Assembly: GCA_022843145.1 (NCBI GenBank)
Contig: JALHOF010000001.1
Location: forward strand, 1-64,000
Origin: Hyphomicrobium sp.
GTDB lineage: Bacteria > Pseudomonadota > Alphaproteobacteria > Rhizobiales > Hyphomicrobiaceae
DNA: 64,000 bases
Direction of reading: 5' to 3'
Made by a program: the position numbers and the translations under genes. Below are positions 40,272-47,886 of the stretch, piece by piece (positions within the stretch are counted from its first letter, which is position 1; each line of letters starts with the position of its first letter). Under the pieces are notes generated by a model that saw only the letters and a program-made list of their open reading frames with translations, ran no database searches and was not told where the DNA came from.

Positions 40272-40790
40272 CTAATTCATGATCTCATGGATGCTAGGCC
40301 CTGCCGCGATGTCCGGGCCGACCTCTACTTTGCCGCCCAACGCAATCTCTTCCTCGGTCGCATCGCGGACAGTGAGCACCTCGAGCCGAAAGACAACTCT
40401 CCGACCACACAACGGATTGTTGCCATCGATGGTCACCGACCTGGAATCCACCCGGGTTACGAGAAAGGTCTTGGTCTGACCATTGTCGTTTTCCATCAGG
40501 ATGGCGGTTCCGACCTCCCGGTACTCCTTGGGCACGTTATTGACGTGATCGGTGATGACCAGCGACTCATCCCGCGGGCCGTAGATGTCGTTGCAGTCGA
40601 TCGGGACCTCGATGACGTCGCCCGCCGATCGGTTTTCCAGCTCGGACATAACCTGCGGAGAAAGGACGGAGGTGACACCATGAACATAACCCAGTGGGAA
40701 CTCCACCAGGGTCAGCACTTGGCCTGTCGCCTGGTCGATAACCTTGTAGGTTAGTTCGACATATTTATTGGTCTCGATAACCTCTTTCAT
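40272..40790 (-). CDS. FKBP-type (SlyD-like) peptidyl-prolyl isomerase
   Basis: The 172-aa protein has an FKBP fold with an inserted flap domain as in SlyD: TYKVIDQATGQVL, EFPLGYVHGVTSVLSPQVM, then the insert (VPIDCNDIYGPRDESLVITD) and the closing strand CGRRVVFRLEVLTVRDATEEE. The metal-binding His/Cys tail of SlyD is missing. The first Met of the FKBP part (MKEVIETNKYVELTYK, 40790) is used; the frame is open further upstream into the neighbour. It lies 16 nt after the 116-aa gene in the apr operon and may help fold Apr subunits; this is inference. Confidence 0.82.
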   Translation of the reverse strand: MKEVIETNKYVELTYKVIDQATGQVLTLVEFPLGYVHGVTSVLSPQVMSELENRSAGDVIEVPIDCNDIYGPRDESLVITDHVNNVPKEYREVGTAILMENDNGQTKTFLVTRVDSRSVTIDGNNPLCGRRVVFRLEVLTVRDATEEEIALGGKVEVGPDIAAGPSIHEIMN

Positions 40791-40806
40791 GGCTGACCCT
40801 GACGCA

Positions 40807-41157
40807 TCAGAAGATGGAGGCGGCGAAGATGCGCACCTCCCCTTTCTCATAACCAAGGACGAGCCGCCCAAGCCACTCGCCTTCCTTTGCCGAACTTCTT
40901 ACACGGTAAAGCACGGTCACATGCTCACCGCGACGGATAATACCCAGATAGTCCCATTTGTCGGAGAGCTTACGAGCCAGTTCGCTTTTGGCGAACTGTT
41001 TCCCAAGCTCCATCTCGTTCAAGCCGAGCAACAAATCGTATGAAAACTTCCTGATGAATTTTCCGTACTGGCCCTTGTTGGAATACGTGATCAGGTCGGT
41101 CCACATGGGGTGGGCGATGGCCAGCAATTCCTCATCGGTGTGCTCAATGATGTTCAT
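40807..41157 (-). CDS. 116-aa protein in the apr operon, unknown function
   Basis: The 116-aa product (MNIIEHTDEELLAIAHPMWT...) is soluble, has many aromatic residues, no cysteines, and alternating helix and strand prediction (ELGKQFAKSELARKLSDKWD; HVTVLYRVRSSAKEGEWLGR). I do not recognise a family. Start 41157 follows AAAGGCTTGGC; the frame is open to 41217. It sits 84 nt after aprA and 16 nt before the FKBP gene, suggesting an accessory role for APS reductase or its chaperoning. Confidence 0.65.
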   Translation of the reverse strand: MNIIEHTDEELLAIAHPMWTDLITYSNKGQYGKFIRKFSYDLLLGLNEMELGKQFAKSELARKLSDKWDYLGIIRRGEHVTVLYRVRSSAKEGEWLGRLVLGYEKGEVRIFAASIF

Positions 41158-41240
41158 GCCAAGCCTTTGCCACGCCCCGTTTTCAACCCTCCCCCGCATG
41201 GGTAGATGAGCAGACATCCCAACTTTCAGGCCATCCCCGG

Positions 41241-43106
41241 CTACTCGTTCTCGCCGACGAGATGATAGCAGGGCGCTTTTTCCATGGTGTACTCTCCGGA
41301 CTTGGGATCACGCCTGGATACCGTCAGGACATGCCAGTTCGTGTCGTCCAGCTTCATCGCATCGCCGCGGTAGTAATAGCCAGGCCACCGGGTTTCCTTA
41401 CGGAACAAGGTGTGATGCATGACGGCCTCGGAGGTGAGGTGGCGATGCTTCAGTTCCCATGCGCGCAGCAACTCGTGCAGATCCTCGGCGCCAATCTTAT
41501 CAAGATCTTCCTCCAAGGACCTGAGCTTCTTCAGGCCGATGTTCAGCAGTTTTTCGTTGGTCATGTAGTTGACGGTCACACCGCCGCAATACTCGTCCAT
41601 CAACTTCTGAAGGCGGTCCAGTCCCTGGCGTGGATTGATGTAGTTCGGGTTCACCGAACCGGCCGTGATCTCGTTGCGATAGAGCTTGTAGTGCTCCAGC
41701 GGCTTATAAATCTCCGCCCTGCGACGCTCGATCTGCTCGTCGGAGACGCGGATGCCCTCGCCCTTGCCATCGTCGATGTAGCGGCATGCAGCCTTTGCGG
41801 CCAGACGGCCTTCCGTGAACGAACCCGATGAGAATGCGTGCGGCGTGCCGCCCACAGCGTCGCCGGCACCGAACAGGCCTTCGACCGTGGTCATACGGTT
41901 ATAGCCCCAGAAGTACTCGGGCGGAGAAAGGTCCTCCGGACCCGAGCACCATGCGCCGCAACCGGTCGCGTGCGAGCCCATGACATATGGTTCAGATGTC
42001 GTCAGCTCCGGGTTTTCATACTTCGGATTGACATCGGTTGCGGCCCACAGGACGGCCTGACCGACGGTCATGCCGAGGAAGTTGTGCCAGCCGATCTCCT
42101 CCAAATGGGGATCCTGGAACGCCTCCATCGTCACCATGTGGATCGGGCCACGACCGGCGTTGACCTCGTTGATGAACGCATGATTGCGCAGGCAGGTCGG
42201 AATCGGCTTATGGGTCTTGTGCGAAAGCTCAGGATCCAGATATTCCTTACCGACAATCTCCTGCAGGCTCGGCCACCACTTGGACTCGTATTCCTCACCA
42301 ATGCCGTTCTGCGTGTAGGTCTTGAGATGCAGGAAGTATGCGCCAACCGGCCCATAGCCATCCTTGAAGCGGGCGAGAACGATCCGGTTCTCCATCTGCG
42401 TCATCTTGGCGCCCGCACCGATCATCAAGCCATAGGCGGAGCCCGATGACCAGGGTGCATACCAGACGCGGCCTGAGCCTTCGCCCACGGAGCGCGGCTT
42501 GAAGATGTTGGAGGCGCCACCAGCGCCGACGATGACCGTCTTGGACTTGAATACGTGGTAGTCGCCGGTACGCACGTTGAAGCCAACGGCACCGGCCACC
42601 CGGTTCGGCTTGGCATCGTCCATCAACAGATGGGTCACGCAAATACGGTTGTAGACCTTGTCGGCCGACTTCTTGGCTGCCTCAGCCACGATCGGCTTGT
42701 AGGACTCGCCGTGAATCATGATCTGCCAGCGCCCTTCCCGCAGATACGTCCCCGTCTTGGGGTTGCGCATCAGGGGCAGGCCCCATTCCTCGAACTGATG
42801 GACGGCAGAGTCCACGTGACGGGCCATGTCGAACAGCAGGTCCTCGCGAACCATGCCCATGAGGTCGATGCGCGCATAGCGGACATGGTCCTCTGGGTTG
42901 TTCTCCCCAAAGCGGGTTCCCATGTAGCAGTTGATCGCGTACAGCCCCTGAGCCACCGCACCAGATCGGTCGATGTTGGCCTTTTCAGCGATAATGATCT
43001 TCTTGTCCTGGCCCCAGAATCTGGCTTCCCAGGCCGCCCCAGTCCCGCCGAGGCCTGCACCGCAGACGAGCACGTCGATATCGTCTTCTACGACGGTATT
43101 TACCAT
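41241..43106 (-). CDS. aprA: adenylylsulfate reductase alpha subunit
   Basis: AprA is the FAD subunit of dissimilatory APS reductase, here expected to run in the oxidative direction (sulfite + AMP to APS). The 621-aa protein has the FAD motif DVLVCGAGLGGTGAAWEARF at about residues 10-30, the substrate-site sequence RSGAVAQGLYAINCYMGTR and long family-specific segments (RAWELKHRHLTSEAVMHHTL near the end). Its ATG overlaps the aprB stop (TGATG), giving coupled translation. Base composition is lower in GC than in the dsr genes. Confidence 0.97.
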   Translation of the reverse strand: MVNTVVEDDIDVLVCGAGLGGTGAAWEARFWGQDKKIIIAEKANIDRSGAVAQGLYAINCYMGTRFGENNPEDHVRYARIDLMGMVREDLLFDMARHVDSAVHQFEEWGLPLMRNPKTGTYLREGRWQIMIHGESYKPIVAEAAKKSADKVYNRICVTHLLMDDAKPNRVAGAVGFNVRTGDYHVFKSKTVIVGAGGASNIFKPRSVGEGSGRVWYAPWSSGSAYGLMIGAGAKMTQMENRIVLARFKDGYGPVGAYFLHLKTYTQNGIGEEYESKWWPSLQEIVGKEYLDPELSHKTHKPIPTCLRNHAFINEVNAGRGPIHMVTMEAFQDPHLEEIGWHNFLGMTVGQAVLWAATDVNPKYENPELTTSEPYVMGSHATGCGAWCSGPEDLSPPEYFWGYNRMTTVEGLFGAGDAVGGTPHAFSSGSFTEGRLAAKAACRYIDDGKGEGIRVSDEQIERRRAEIYKPLEHYKLYRNEITAGSVNPNYINPRQGLDRLQKLMDEYCGGVTVNYMTNEKLLNIGLKKLRSLEEDLDKIGAEDLHELLRAWELKHRHLTSEAVMHHTLFRKETRWPGYYYRGDAMKLDDTNWHVLTVSRRDPKSGEYTMEKAPCYHLVGENE

Positions 43107-43588
43107 CAGTAGGATACTCCCGCCTTCATTTTCAACTTGTTGGATTTGAGCGTATGCAGTCCGCCTTCGTCGAAGCGGATGTACTTGGGCTCATTATAAA
43201 GCAGCTCGCTGTCGCGCATCTCCTGACTCGGCGAGGGTACATCGCGTAGCTGCGGGATGTGCTTGCCCCAGGGCTTCGTCGTAATCGGCGCCAACAGATC
43301 CATGTCTTTTTCGCCGTTGCGGAACTTGATCCGCCAGGCAATGACACCCTTCTCCTCGTCCCGGTGGACGCGCACCGAATGGCCGAGCGGAGCGAAGTCC
43401 GCATAACCGCGAACATCGATCGCGTGCTGCGGGCAAGCCTTGACGCAGGAGTAGCACTCCCAGCACATGTTGGGCTCGATATTGTAGGCGCGCCGCGTCA
43501 CCTTATCGATGTGCATGATGTCGGATGGGCAAATATCTACACAATGTCCGCAGCCATCACAGCGGGTCATGTACACGAAGGTGGGCAT
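43106..43588 (-). CDS. aprB: adenylylsulfate reductase beta subunit
   Basis: AprB is the electron-transfer partner of AprA. The 160-aa protein has two [4Fe-4S] sites (CDGCGHCVDICPSD at residues 9-22 and CWECYSCVKACPQH near 42-55) and a C-terminal part that wraps AprA. It follows aprM by 35 nt and overlaps aprA by one base. Length and motifs are normal for the family. Confidence 0.97.
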   Translation of the reverse strand: MPTFVYMTRCDGCGHCVDICPSDIMHIDKVTRRAYNIEPNMCWECYSCVKACPQHAIDVRGYADFAPLGHSVRVHRDEEKGVIAWRIKFRNGEKDMDLLAPITTKPWGKHIPQLRDVPSPSQEMRDSELLYNEPKYIRFDEGGLHTLKSNKLKMKAGVSY

Positions 43589-43623
43589 GATTCTCCTCTC
43601 GATTTTTTTCAGTTGATGTCGTG

Positions 43624-44472
43624 TCAGTAGTGGCGCGGAGCTTCACGCTTGATGCCGAGACCCATGTCGGGCGGGTTCTTTCCCATGTATTCGGGGATAT
43701 CCGGGAACTGCGCCTGCACCGCAGGATCCGTGAGATCGTAGATGCGGGGCAAGTTCTCTCGCGATCCATCCGCCTTGATGAGGCGCTTCTGGAAGGCGGC
43801 GGCCGGCTTGAAGAACATATGCGAGAACTTGGACCACGGAACCGAACCAAAAAGCACGATCGTAGCAAGCAGACACAGGGCGAGCGCCACATTGGCCCAC
43901 GCGCTGCCATTCGCCTGCAGGTAGGACCAGATCAAGGCCATGGTCGCGCTGGCGAGCAGCGACAGCACGAACAGATCCGCGCGCATGACGCGAAACGGTG
44001 AGCTGCCCTCGGCAGCGACGTCGACACGGATGAAGAACCAGAACCAATATCCGCCGATGCACACCATCAGCGCCCCCAGGTGCCACAACATCGGGAGGAT
44101 GGACGACGAACCGGAACCAGGCGCCGAATGCCAGAACACCAAGGCAATTGTCGATCCGACGTAGAGAATGAAGCCATACATCGTGAGCAGATGCGCAAGC
44201 CGGCGATGCGGATTGCAGAACTCGCTCGATGTCAGAACCTCGGACATGACCGTCCGCGCCGCCAACCCAGCCTTCTCTTCGCCGCTGAGGCGCCGCGTGC
44301 GACGGCTCTCAGCCTGTCGCATGTTGTTGAAGAAGTACTTGGCGCTTCGCTTGTGAATGACATCGAACAGCGTGCCGCCCACGACCAGCAGCACCATCAG
44401 GATGACGAACGACTGAATGATGGATAGCGGAATCGTCGATGTGAGATCGACGAACGGATTGTATCCGAACAC
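43624..44472 (-). CDS. aprM: AprM-like membrane anchor of APS reductase
   Basis: The 282-aa integral membrane protein has five or six segments (SIIQSFVILMVLLVVGGTLFD, LLTMYGFILYVGSTIALVFW, MLWHLGALMVCIGGYWFWFF, ADLFVLSLLASATMALIWS, LALCLLATIVLFGSV) and histidines in several of them, as in cytochrome-b-like quinone proteins. The place before aprB-aprA is that of aprM in sulfur oxidisers, where it replaces QmoABC as the quinone link. Start is GTG at 44472 behind a run of seven G. The heme content is an inference. Confidence 0.85.
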   Translation of the reverse strand: MFGYNPFVDLTSTIPLSIIQSFVILMVLLVVGGTLFDVIHKRSAKYFFNNMRQAESRRTRRLSGEEKAGLAARTVMSEVLTSSEFCNPHRRLAHLLTMYGFILYVGSTIALVFWHSAPGSGSSSILPMLWHLGALMVCIGGYWFWFFIRVDVAAEGSSPFRVMRADLFVLSLLASATMALIWSYLQANGSAWANVALALCLLATIVLFGSVPWSKFSHMFFKPAAAFQKRLIKADGSRENLPRIYDLTDPAVQAQFPDIPEYMGKNPPDMGLGIKREAPRHY

Positions 44473-44741
44473 TATTTACCCCCCCTACGATTATTGTGTG
44501 CTGCTTTTTGGATAAGTACGCAGCTATGGCGCCGACAGCGCCTCTTCCCTGCGCGGCCCCACCGAACAGCGAATACTCATATGTCATGATACAAGATTAC
44601 CACCAGCTGTCGAGTCCCGCAGGACCGGCCTTGCCTGCTCCTTGCAGGGGATGGACAGCGGCTAAAGCGGTTCGTTCGGGCTGCTGTAAAATCAGTATTT
44701 ACGAGACCTTCGCCGTCGAGTCCGGCCTCGAAAACGGGTGT

Positions 44742-44765
44742 CTCGACGCTGTGCGCAGCGTCGAG
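44742..44765. repeat. perfect 10-bp inverted repeat (hairpin)
   Basis: CTCGACGCTG-TGCG-CAGCGTCGAG is a perfect stem with a 4-nt loop. There is no T-run on either side. It could be a terminator relic or a regulatory structure in the apr/SQR divergent region. Confidence 0.7.
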
Positions 44766-44838
44766 AAACCGAACCGTCCAAACTGCGCGGCACTTCGACG
44801 CGCGTCCTGGATCTATCACGCGTTCGTCCCCATCTAAG

Positions 44839-45195
44839 ATGAAATTTGTCAGTTCGGGCATGCCGGTGGTCAAGCACAAGGGGCGCGACGAGCCCCAAGT
44901 GCAGACCGTCGGCGACGATCGCGCCGTGCAGGGGGTCGAGGAATACGACCAGAAGAACCGCGACGGGACCCACACCCCGAAGAAGCTCGCATCGAGGAAG
45001 TTCATCGGCGGGCCATGGGGCAAGAAGACGGACGAGCGGACCAAGACGATTTGCGGCAGGCGATCGCCGGCGTCAGAGGCGGCACCGCAGCCATCTGATT
45101 GCAGCATGCGCCGCCGCGGCTTTCACAAACGCATGCTTGGCATCAACTCCGCCTGCTTCGACATCGGATACCGGCGCGACACATCGCACCCGTAG
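44839..45195 (+). CDS. possible hypothetical protein
   Basis: The frame encodes up to 118 aa beginning MKFVSSGMPVVKHKGRDEPQ. Up to about residue 70 third codon positions are strongly G/C, as in the real genes of this window; after that the bias fades. The product is very hydrophilic and basic with a short aromatic motif FIGGPWGKK. No family is recognised, no good ribosome site is seen, and a minus-strand frame also has some bias. It may be a gene remnant. Confidence 0.25.
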   Translation: MKFVSSGMPVVKHKGRDEPQVQTVGDDRAVQGVEEYDQKNRDGTHTPKKLASRKFIGGPWGKKTDERTKTICGRRSPASEAAPQPSDCSMRRRGFHKRMLGINSACFDIGYRRDTSHP

Positions 45196-45207
45196 CGCAA
45201 TCGGTCG

Positions 45208-45237
45208 TTGCAAGTGGATATTCGCACGCACTAATAT
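45208..45237 (+). promoter_or_regulatory. candidate sigma-70 promoter of the Cys4/RspA/SQR cluster
   Basis: TTGCAA (45208-45213), an 18-nt spacer and TAATAT (45232-45237) each match the consensus in four of six bases. The predicted start near 45244 gives a 60-nt leader to the first gene at 45306. Confidence 0.4.
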
Positions 45238-45305
45238 GCTTGGTGAGTGACCGGCGCCGCGCAACAGTCTGCACCGCGGTTCCGCATGGTACGGGATGCA
45301 CCGAG

Positions 45306-45590
45306 ATGTCCGAATTCGTTTGCGACGCCTGCAAGTTGCCGCCGATGGTCAGCGGCGATCCCGAGGCGCCGTTCAAGGCCGGAGGACCGGTCCCGCCCGG
45401 GTGGTTCGTGCGCAAGATCGACAGGCGGACCTTCACGCTGTGTGATTGTTGCGGCAGCATGCATCACTTCAAGGGCGGCGTTTCCGCCTATCTCCAGGAA
45501 GAACTCGGCCTAGGTCCCTACGCCGTTCTCATACTCGACGACAGTCCTGGCAGCGGCCTGCATCGGCAGCGTGTAAATCGCAGCGAATAG
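45306..45590 (+). CDS. four-cysteine small protein, first of two tandem paralogs
   Basis: The 94-aa protein has CDAC (C6, C9) at its very N-terminus and CDCC (C46, C48, C49) followed by G, i.e. CX2C-X36-CX2C, suited to a zinc or rubredoxin-like iron site. Between them is PPGWFVRKIDRRTFTL and after them HHFKGGVSAYLQEELGLGPY. The same frame of residues (GW-x-x-R-x-ID-x-R, LCD-x-CG, GG-x-S-x-YLQ, LGL) recurs in the next gene, so the two are duplicates. No family is recognised. It opens the plus-strand cluster between apr and dsr, which suggests a sulfur-oxidation role. ATG 45306 is chosen because the similarity starts there. Confidence 0.75.
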   Translation: MSEFVCDACKLPPMVSGDPEAPFKAGGPVPPGWFVRKIDRRTFTLCDCCGSMHHFKGGVSAYLQEELGLGPYAVLILDDSPGSGLHRQRVNRSE

Positions 45591-45630
45591 CCGTAGCACG
45601 CGCGTCGTCAGCCTCAGGGAGCAGCCGGCC

Positions 45631-46002
45631 ATGCCCACGCCTCCAGATGCCGAAACACCGGACGGCGCACCCACGACAGCCGTCGCGCCTGACCTAGCGG
45701 GACATGACCCGGCGAAAGCGTCGTGCGACAGTTGCCATGCCGAATGCACGCTGACAGCCGTGACCGGACCCACCCTGCTCCGCCGCACTTTGCCGCGCGG
45801 CTGGCGCCCGCGCCGCATCGACGGCCGGGTCTACATTCTCTGTGACATCTGCGGCAACCTGCGCCAATTCGTCGGCGGGCTATCGCCGTATCTGCAGCAG
45901 AATCTCGGCCTTCCGCCCAACGTCGAGATCGAATTTCCCGAGCACACCGAGCTGCCCGATGCCTGGCTCAATCGCTCCGGCAACACGATTACGCGCAAGT
46001 AG
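45631..46002 (+). CDS. four-cysteine small protein, second of two tandem paralogs
   Basis: The 123-aa protein is a longer paralog of the preceding gene. It has CDSC (C32, C35, plus C39), CDIC (C71, C74) followed by G, spacing CX2C-X35-CX2C, with LPRGWRPRRIDGRVYIL before and RQFVGGLSPYLQQNLGL after the second pair. An extra 25-residue Pro/Ala/Asp-rich N-terminus and a longer tail set it apart. ATG 45631 has AGGGAG upstream, 40 nt behind the first paralog. Function unknown; a metal site and protein-protein role are inferred from the paired CX2C and neighbourhood. Confidence 0.8.
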   Translation: MPTPPDAETPDGAPTTAVAPDLAGHDPAKASCDSCHAECTLTAVTGPTLLRRTLPRGWRPRRIDGRVYILCDICGNLRQFVGGLSPYLQQNLGLPPNVEIEFPEHTELPDAWLNRSGNTITRK

Positions 46003-46034
46003 CCTCCACCGAACCCCGCAAGAAAGGTGTCCGC

Positions 46035-46412
46035 ATGTCCGACGTCGACATCAACAAACTCATCGTCACCTCCGCGCAGACGGGCGGCGACCCCGCCCAG
46101 ATCGTTCGCGCCGGAGAGATCGCCACCTGGAGCCGCGAGGGTGCGCAAGCCCGCGCCCGCGCCGAAGGCATCGAGCTGTCCGCCGGACACTGGAAGGTGA
46201 TCGAGTTCCTGCAAAGTCTCTATGTCAGCAATGGGCCAGCGCCGCACGCCCGCCTCGTTTCGTCGGCGCTCAACGACCGTTTCGCCAGCGAAGGCGGCAG
46301 CAAGTATCTCTATCAGCTGTTCCCCGGCGGGCCGGTCGGACAGGGGTCGCGGCTGGCGGGCGTGCCTGCGCCGCACGACACGCGCGACTTGTCGTTCGGA
46401 TCGACCTACTGA
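46035..46412 (+). CDS. DsrC/TusE-family protein lacking the redox cysteines (RspA-like)
   Basis: The 125-aa protein has the DsrC fold signature (HWKVIEFLQSLYVSNGPAPH, ASEGGSKYLYQLFPGG) but its C-terminal arm reads GQGSRLAGVPAPHDTRDL where DsrC has KQACKIAGLPKPTGC. Both DsrC cysteines are thus missing (first Cys replaced by Ser). There is no cysteine in the whole protein. Such members have been grouped as regulatory RspA-type proteins in the DsrC superfamily. A good ribosome site (AAAGGTG) precedes ATG 46035. Canonical dsrC is encoded at 60757, so this is a second, non-redox copy. Confidence 0.88.
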   Translation: MSDVDINKLIVTSAQTGGDPAQIVRAGEIATWSREGAQARARAEGIELSAGHWKVIEFLQSLYVSNGPAPHARLVSSALNDRFASEGGSKYLYQLFPGGPVGQGSRLAGVPAPHDTRDLSFGSTY

Positions 46413-46425
46413 TCAGACCGGCGCT

Positions 46426-47886
46426 ATGGCCCATCTCATCCCGTTGAGCCGTCTTGCCCGGCTCGTCGGCCAGCCCCGATCCGTGTTGCAGCGGATGGCG
46501 CAGGACGGCGAGCTCGCGAGCTTCGACGGTCAAGTCGAGCTCGACGAGGTACTGCGCCTGTTTCCGGACGTTCGCCTCGAGGACGAGAAGGAGCTGCGCC
46601 GCGTCGAAGAGATCAAGGATCAGGCACTGCTCAAGAGCCCCGTCCGGCCCGAACTTCCGGATGCGATTGTGCTCTATGAGCGCTTGCGTATTCTCGGCCG
46701 CGAGTTCGCCGCGGCCCGCGGACGTCTGAAGCACCACGAGCGGGTTCACGGCTGGATGGCCGGTAAACTCGCGGAAGCGGTCGAGACACGGCAGGCCACG
46801 CCGCAATTCGCCGAGCAGTTTCTCAACTGGTTCAAGCGCGAGCTCGCCGCGCCCCAAGCCGATATCCGGAACTGGGAAGAACTACTTGCGATGGAACGCG
46901 TCATGCGGGTGATGTCGGCCCAAGTCACCATAGTGCCCAGCGGCCAATCGTTCGAGGTGATGGGCGACGAGACGCTGCTCGAGGCGGGATTGCACGCCGG
47001 GCTGTCACTGCCGTACGGCTGCAGCAACGGCACCTGCGGACAATGCAAATGCCGCATCGTCCGCGGTGACGTGGTCAAGGTCCACCCGCACGACTACGTT
47101 CTCTCCGCTGCCGACAAGCAGTCCGGATATACGCTCTCCTGCGCTTACACCGCCGTCGGCGACCTCGAAATCGAAGTGCCGCTGTGGGGTGTCGCCGACA
47201 TCCCCGAGCAGACGATCGTCACCCGCGTCCGCGCCATCGAGAAACTTGGACCGGCCCGCGTCGCGTTGCACCTCTTGACCCCGCGCGCCGAACGCCTCCG
47301 CTACCTCGCCGGTCAGCAGATCGAGATCACCATTGCCGGGGAAAGCCGGCTCGTCCCCGCCGCCGGCTGTCCGTGCGAGGAGCGCCGCATCGAAGTGCAT
47401 GTGTTGTGCGACCGCGACGACGCATTCGACCGCCGCGTGCTCGATGGCCTCGCGGCCAACGACGAGGTCGGTATTCGCGGCCCGTTTGGAGATTTCGTTC
47501 TCGACGATGCGTCGGAGCGTCCCGTCGTGCTGATCGCCAAGGGCCCCGGCTTCGCGCCGGTCAAAAGCTTGCTGCAGCATGCGCTATCGCTCGAGCACGC
47601 CCCGTCGATCACACTGTACCGTATCGCCGGCGCGGAAGGTCTCTATCAGGAGAACCTGCTGAAGTCCTACGCGGGCGCGCTCGATCATTTCCGCTACGTC
47701 GCGTTTCCGGCGGGACATGCCACCGCCGAACTCGTTGACGGGATCGTGCGCGACACGGCGCTGGCGTCGATCGCGGGGCACGACGTCTACGCGGCAGGCG
47801 ACGGCGGCTTCGTTGCAGAAGTCCGCGCACATCTCTCCGCGCGCGGACTTCCTGCCGGTCAATTCAAGGGCGTCGACATCGCCTAG
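46426..47886 (+). CDS. 2Fe-2S ferredoxin / FNR-like oxidoreductase with N-terminal HTH-like domain
   Basis: The 486-aa protein has three parts. Residues 1-50 resemble a MerR/excisionase-type helix-turn-helix (LSRLARLVGQPRSVLQRMAQ) and are followed by helices to about 165. A plant-type [2Fe-2S] ferredoxin domain (about 165-255) has ligands C199, C204, C207 and C239. The last 230 residues look like a ferredoxin-NADP reductase module, but key motifs are changed: the FAD motif RxYS is replaced by RLVPAAGCPC, the NAD(P) motif reads AKGPGFAPVKS, and the usual CGP near the end is AGD. It may transfer electrons without NAD(P)H. It starts 13 nt after the RspA-like gene. Confidence 0.8.
   Translation: MAHLIPLSRLARLVGQPRSVLQRMAQDGELASFDGQVELDEVLRLFPDVRLEDEKELRRVEEIKDQALLKSPVRPELPDAIVLYERLRILGREFAAARGRLKHHERVHGWMAGKLAEAVETRQATPQFAEQFLNWFKRELAAPQADIRNWEELLAMERVMRVMSAQVTIVPSGQSFEVMGDETLLEAGLHAGLSLPYGCSNGTCGQCKCRIVRGDVVKVHPHDYVLSAADKQSGYTLSCAYTAVGDLEIEVPLWGVADIPEQTIVTRVRAIEKLGPARVALHLLTPRAERLRYLAGQQIEITIAGESRLVPAAGCPCEERRIEVHVLCDRDDAFDRRVLDGLAANDEVGIRGPFGDFVLDDASERPVVLIAKGPGFAPVKSLLQHALSLEHAPSITLYRIAGAEGLYQENLLKSYAGALDHFRYVAFPAGHATAELVDGIVRDTALASIAGHDVYAAGDGGFVAEVRAHLSARGLPAGQFKGVDIA

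Larger units (their letters stand above)
44473..45305. other. 833-nt divergent region between the apr operon and the Cys4/RspA/SQR cluster
   Basis: Apart from a weak ORF at 44839 no gene is supported. The stretch near aprM (44480-44530) is AT-rich and should hold the apr promoter. A perfect hairpin lies at 44742-44765 and a plausible promoter for the plus-strand cluster at 45208. Overlapping open frames on both strands look like codon-bias shadows or decayed coding sequence. Confidence 0.5.

Noticed and set aside
43624..44472. QmoC or heterodisulfide-type membrane subunit
   Set aside because: No QmoA or QmoB gene is present and the gene lies directly before aprBA, which fits AprM better.
44577..45107. 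Minus-strand 176-aa ORF
   Set aside because: Composition is Ser/Arg/Pro/Cys-rich and unlike real proteins; the opposite strand has better third-position bias in part of it.
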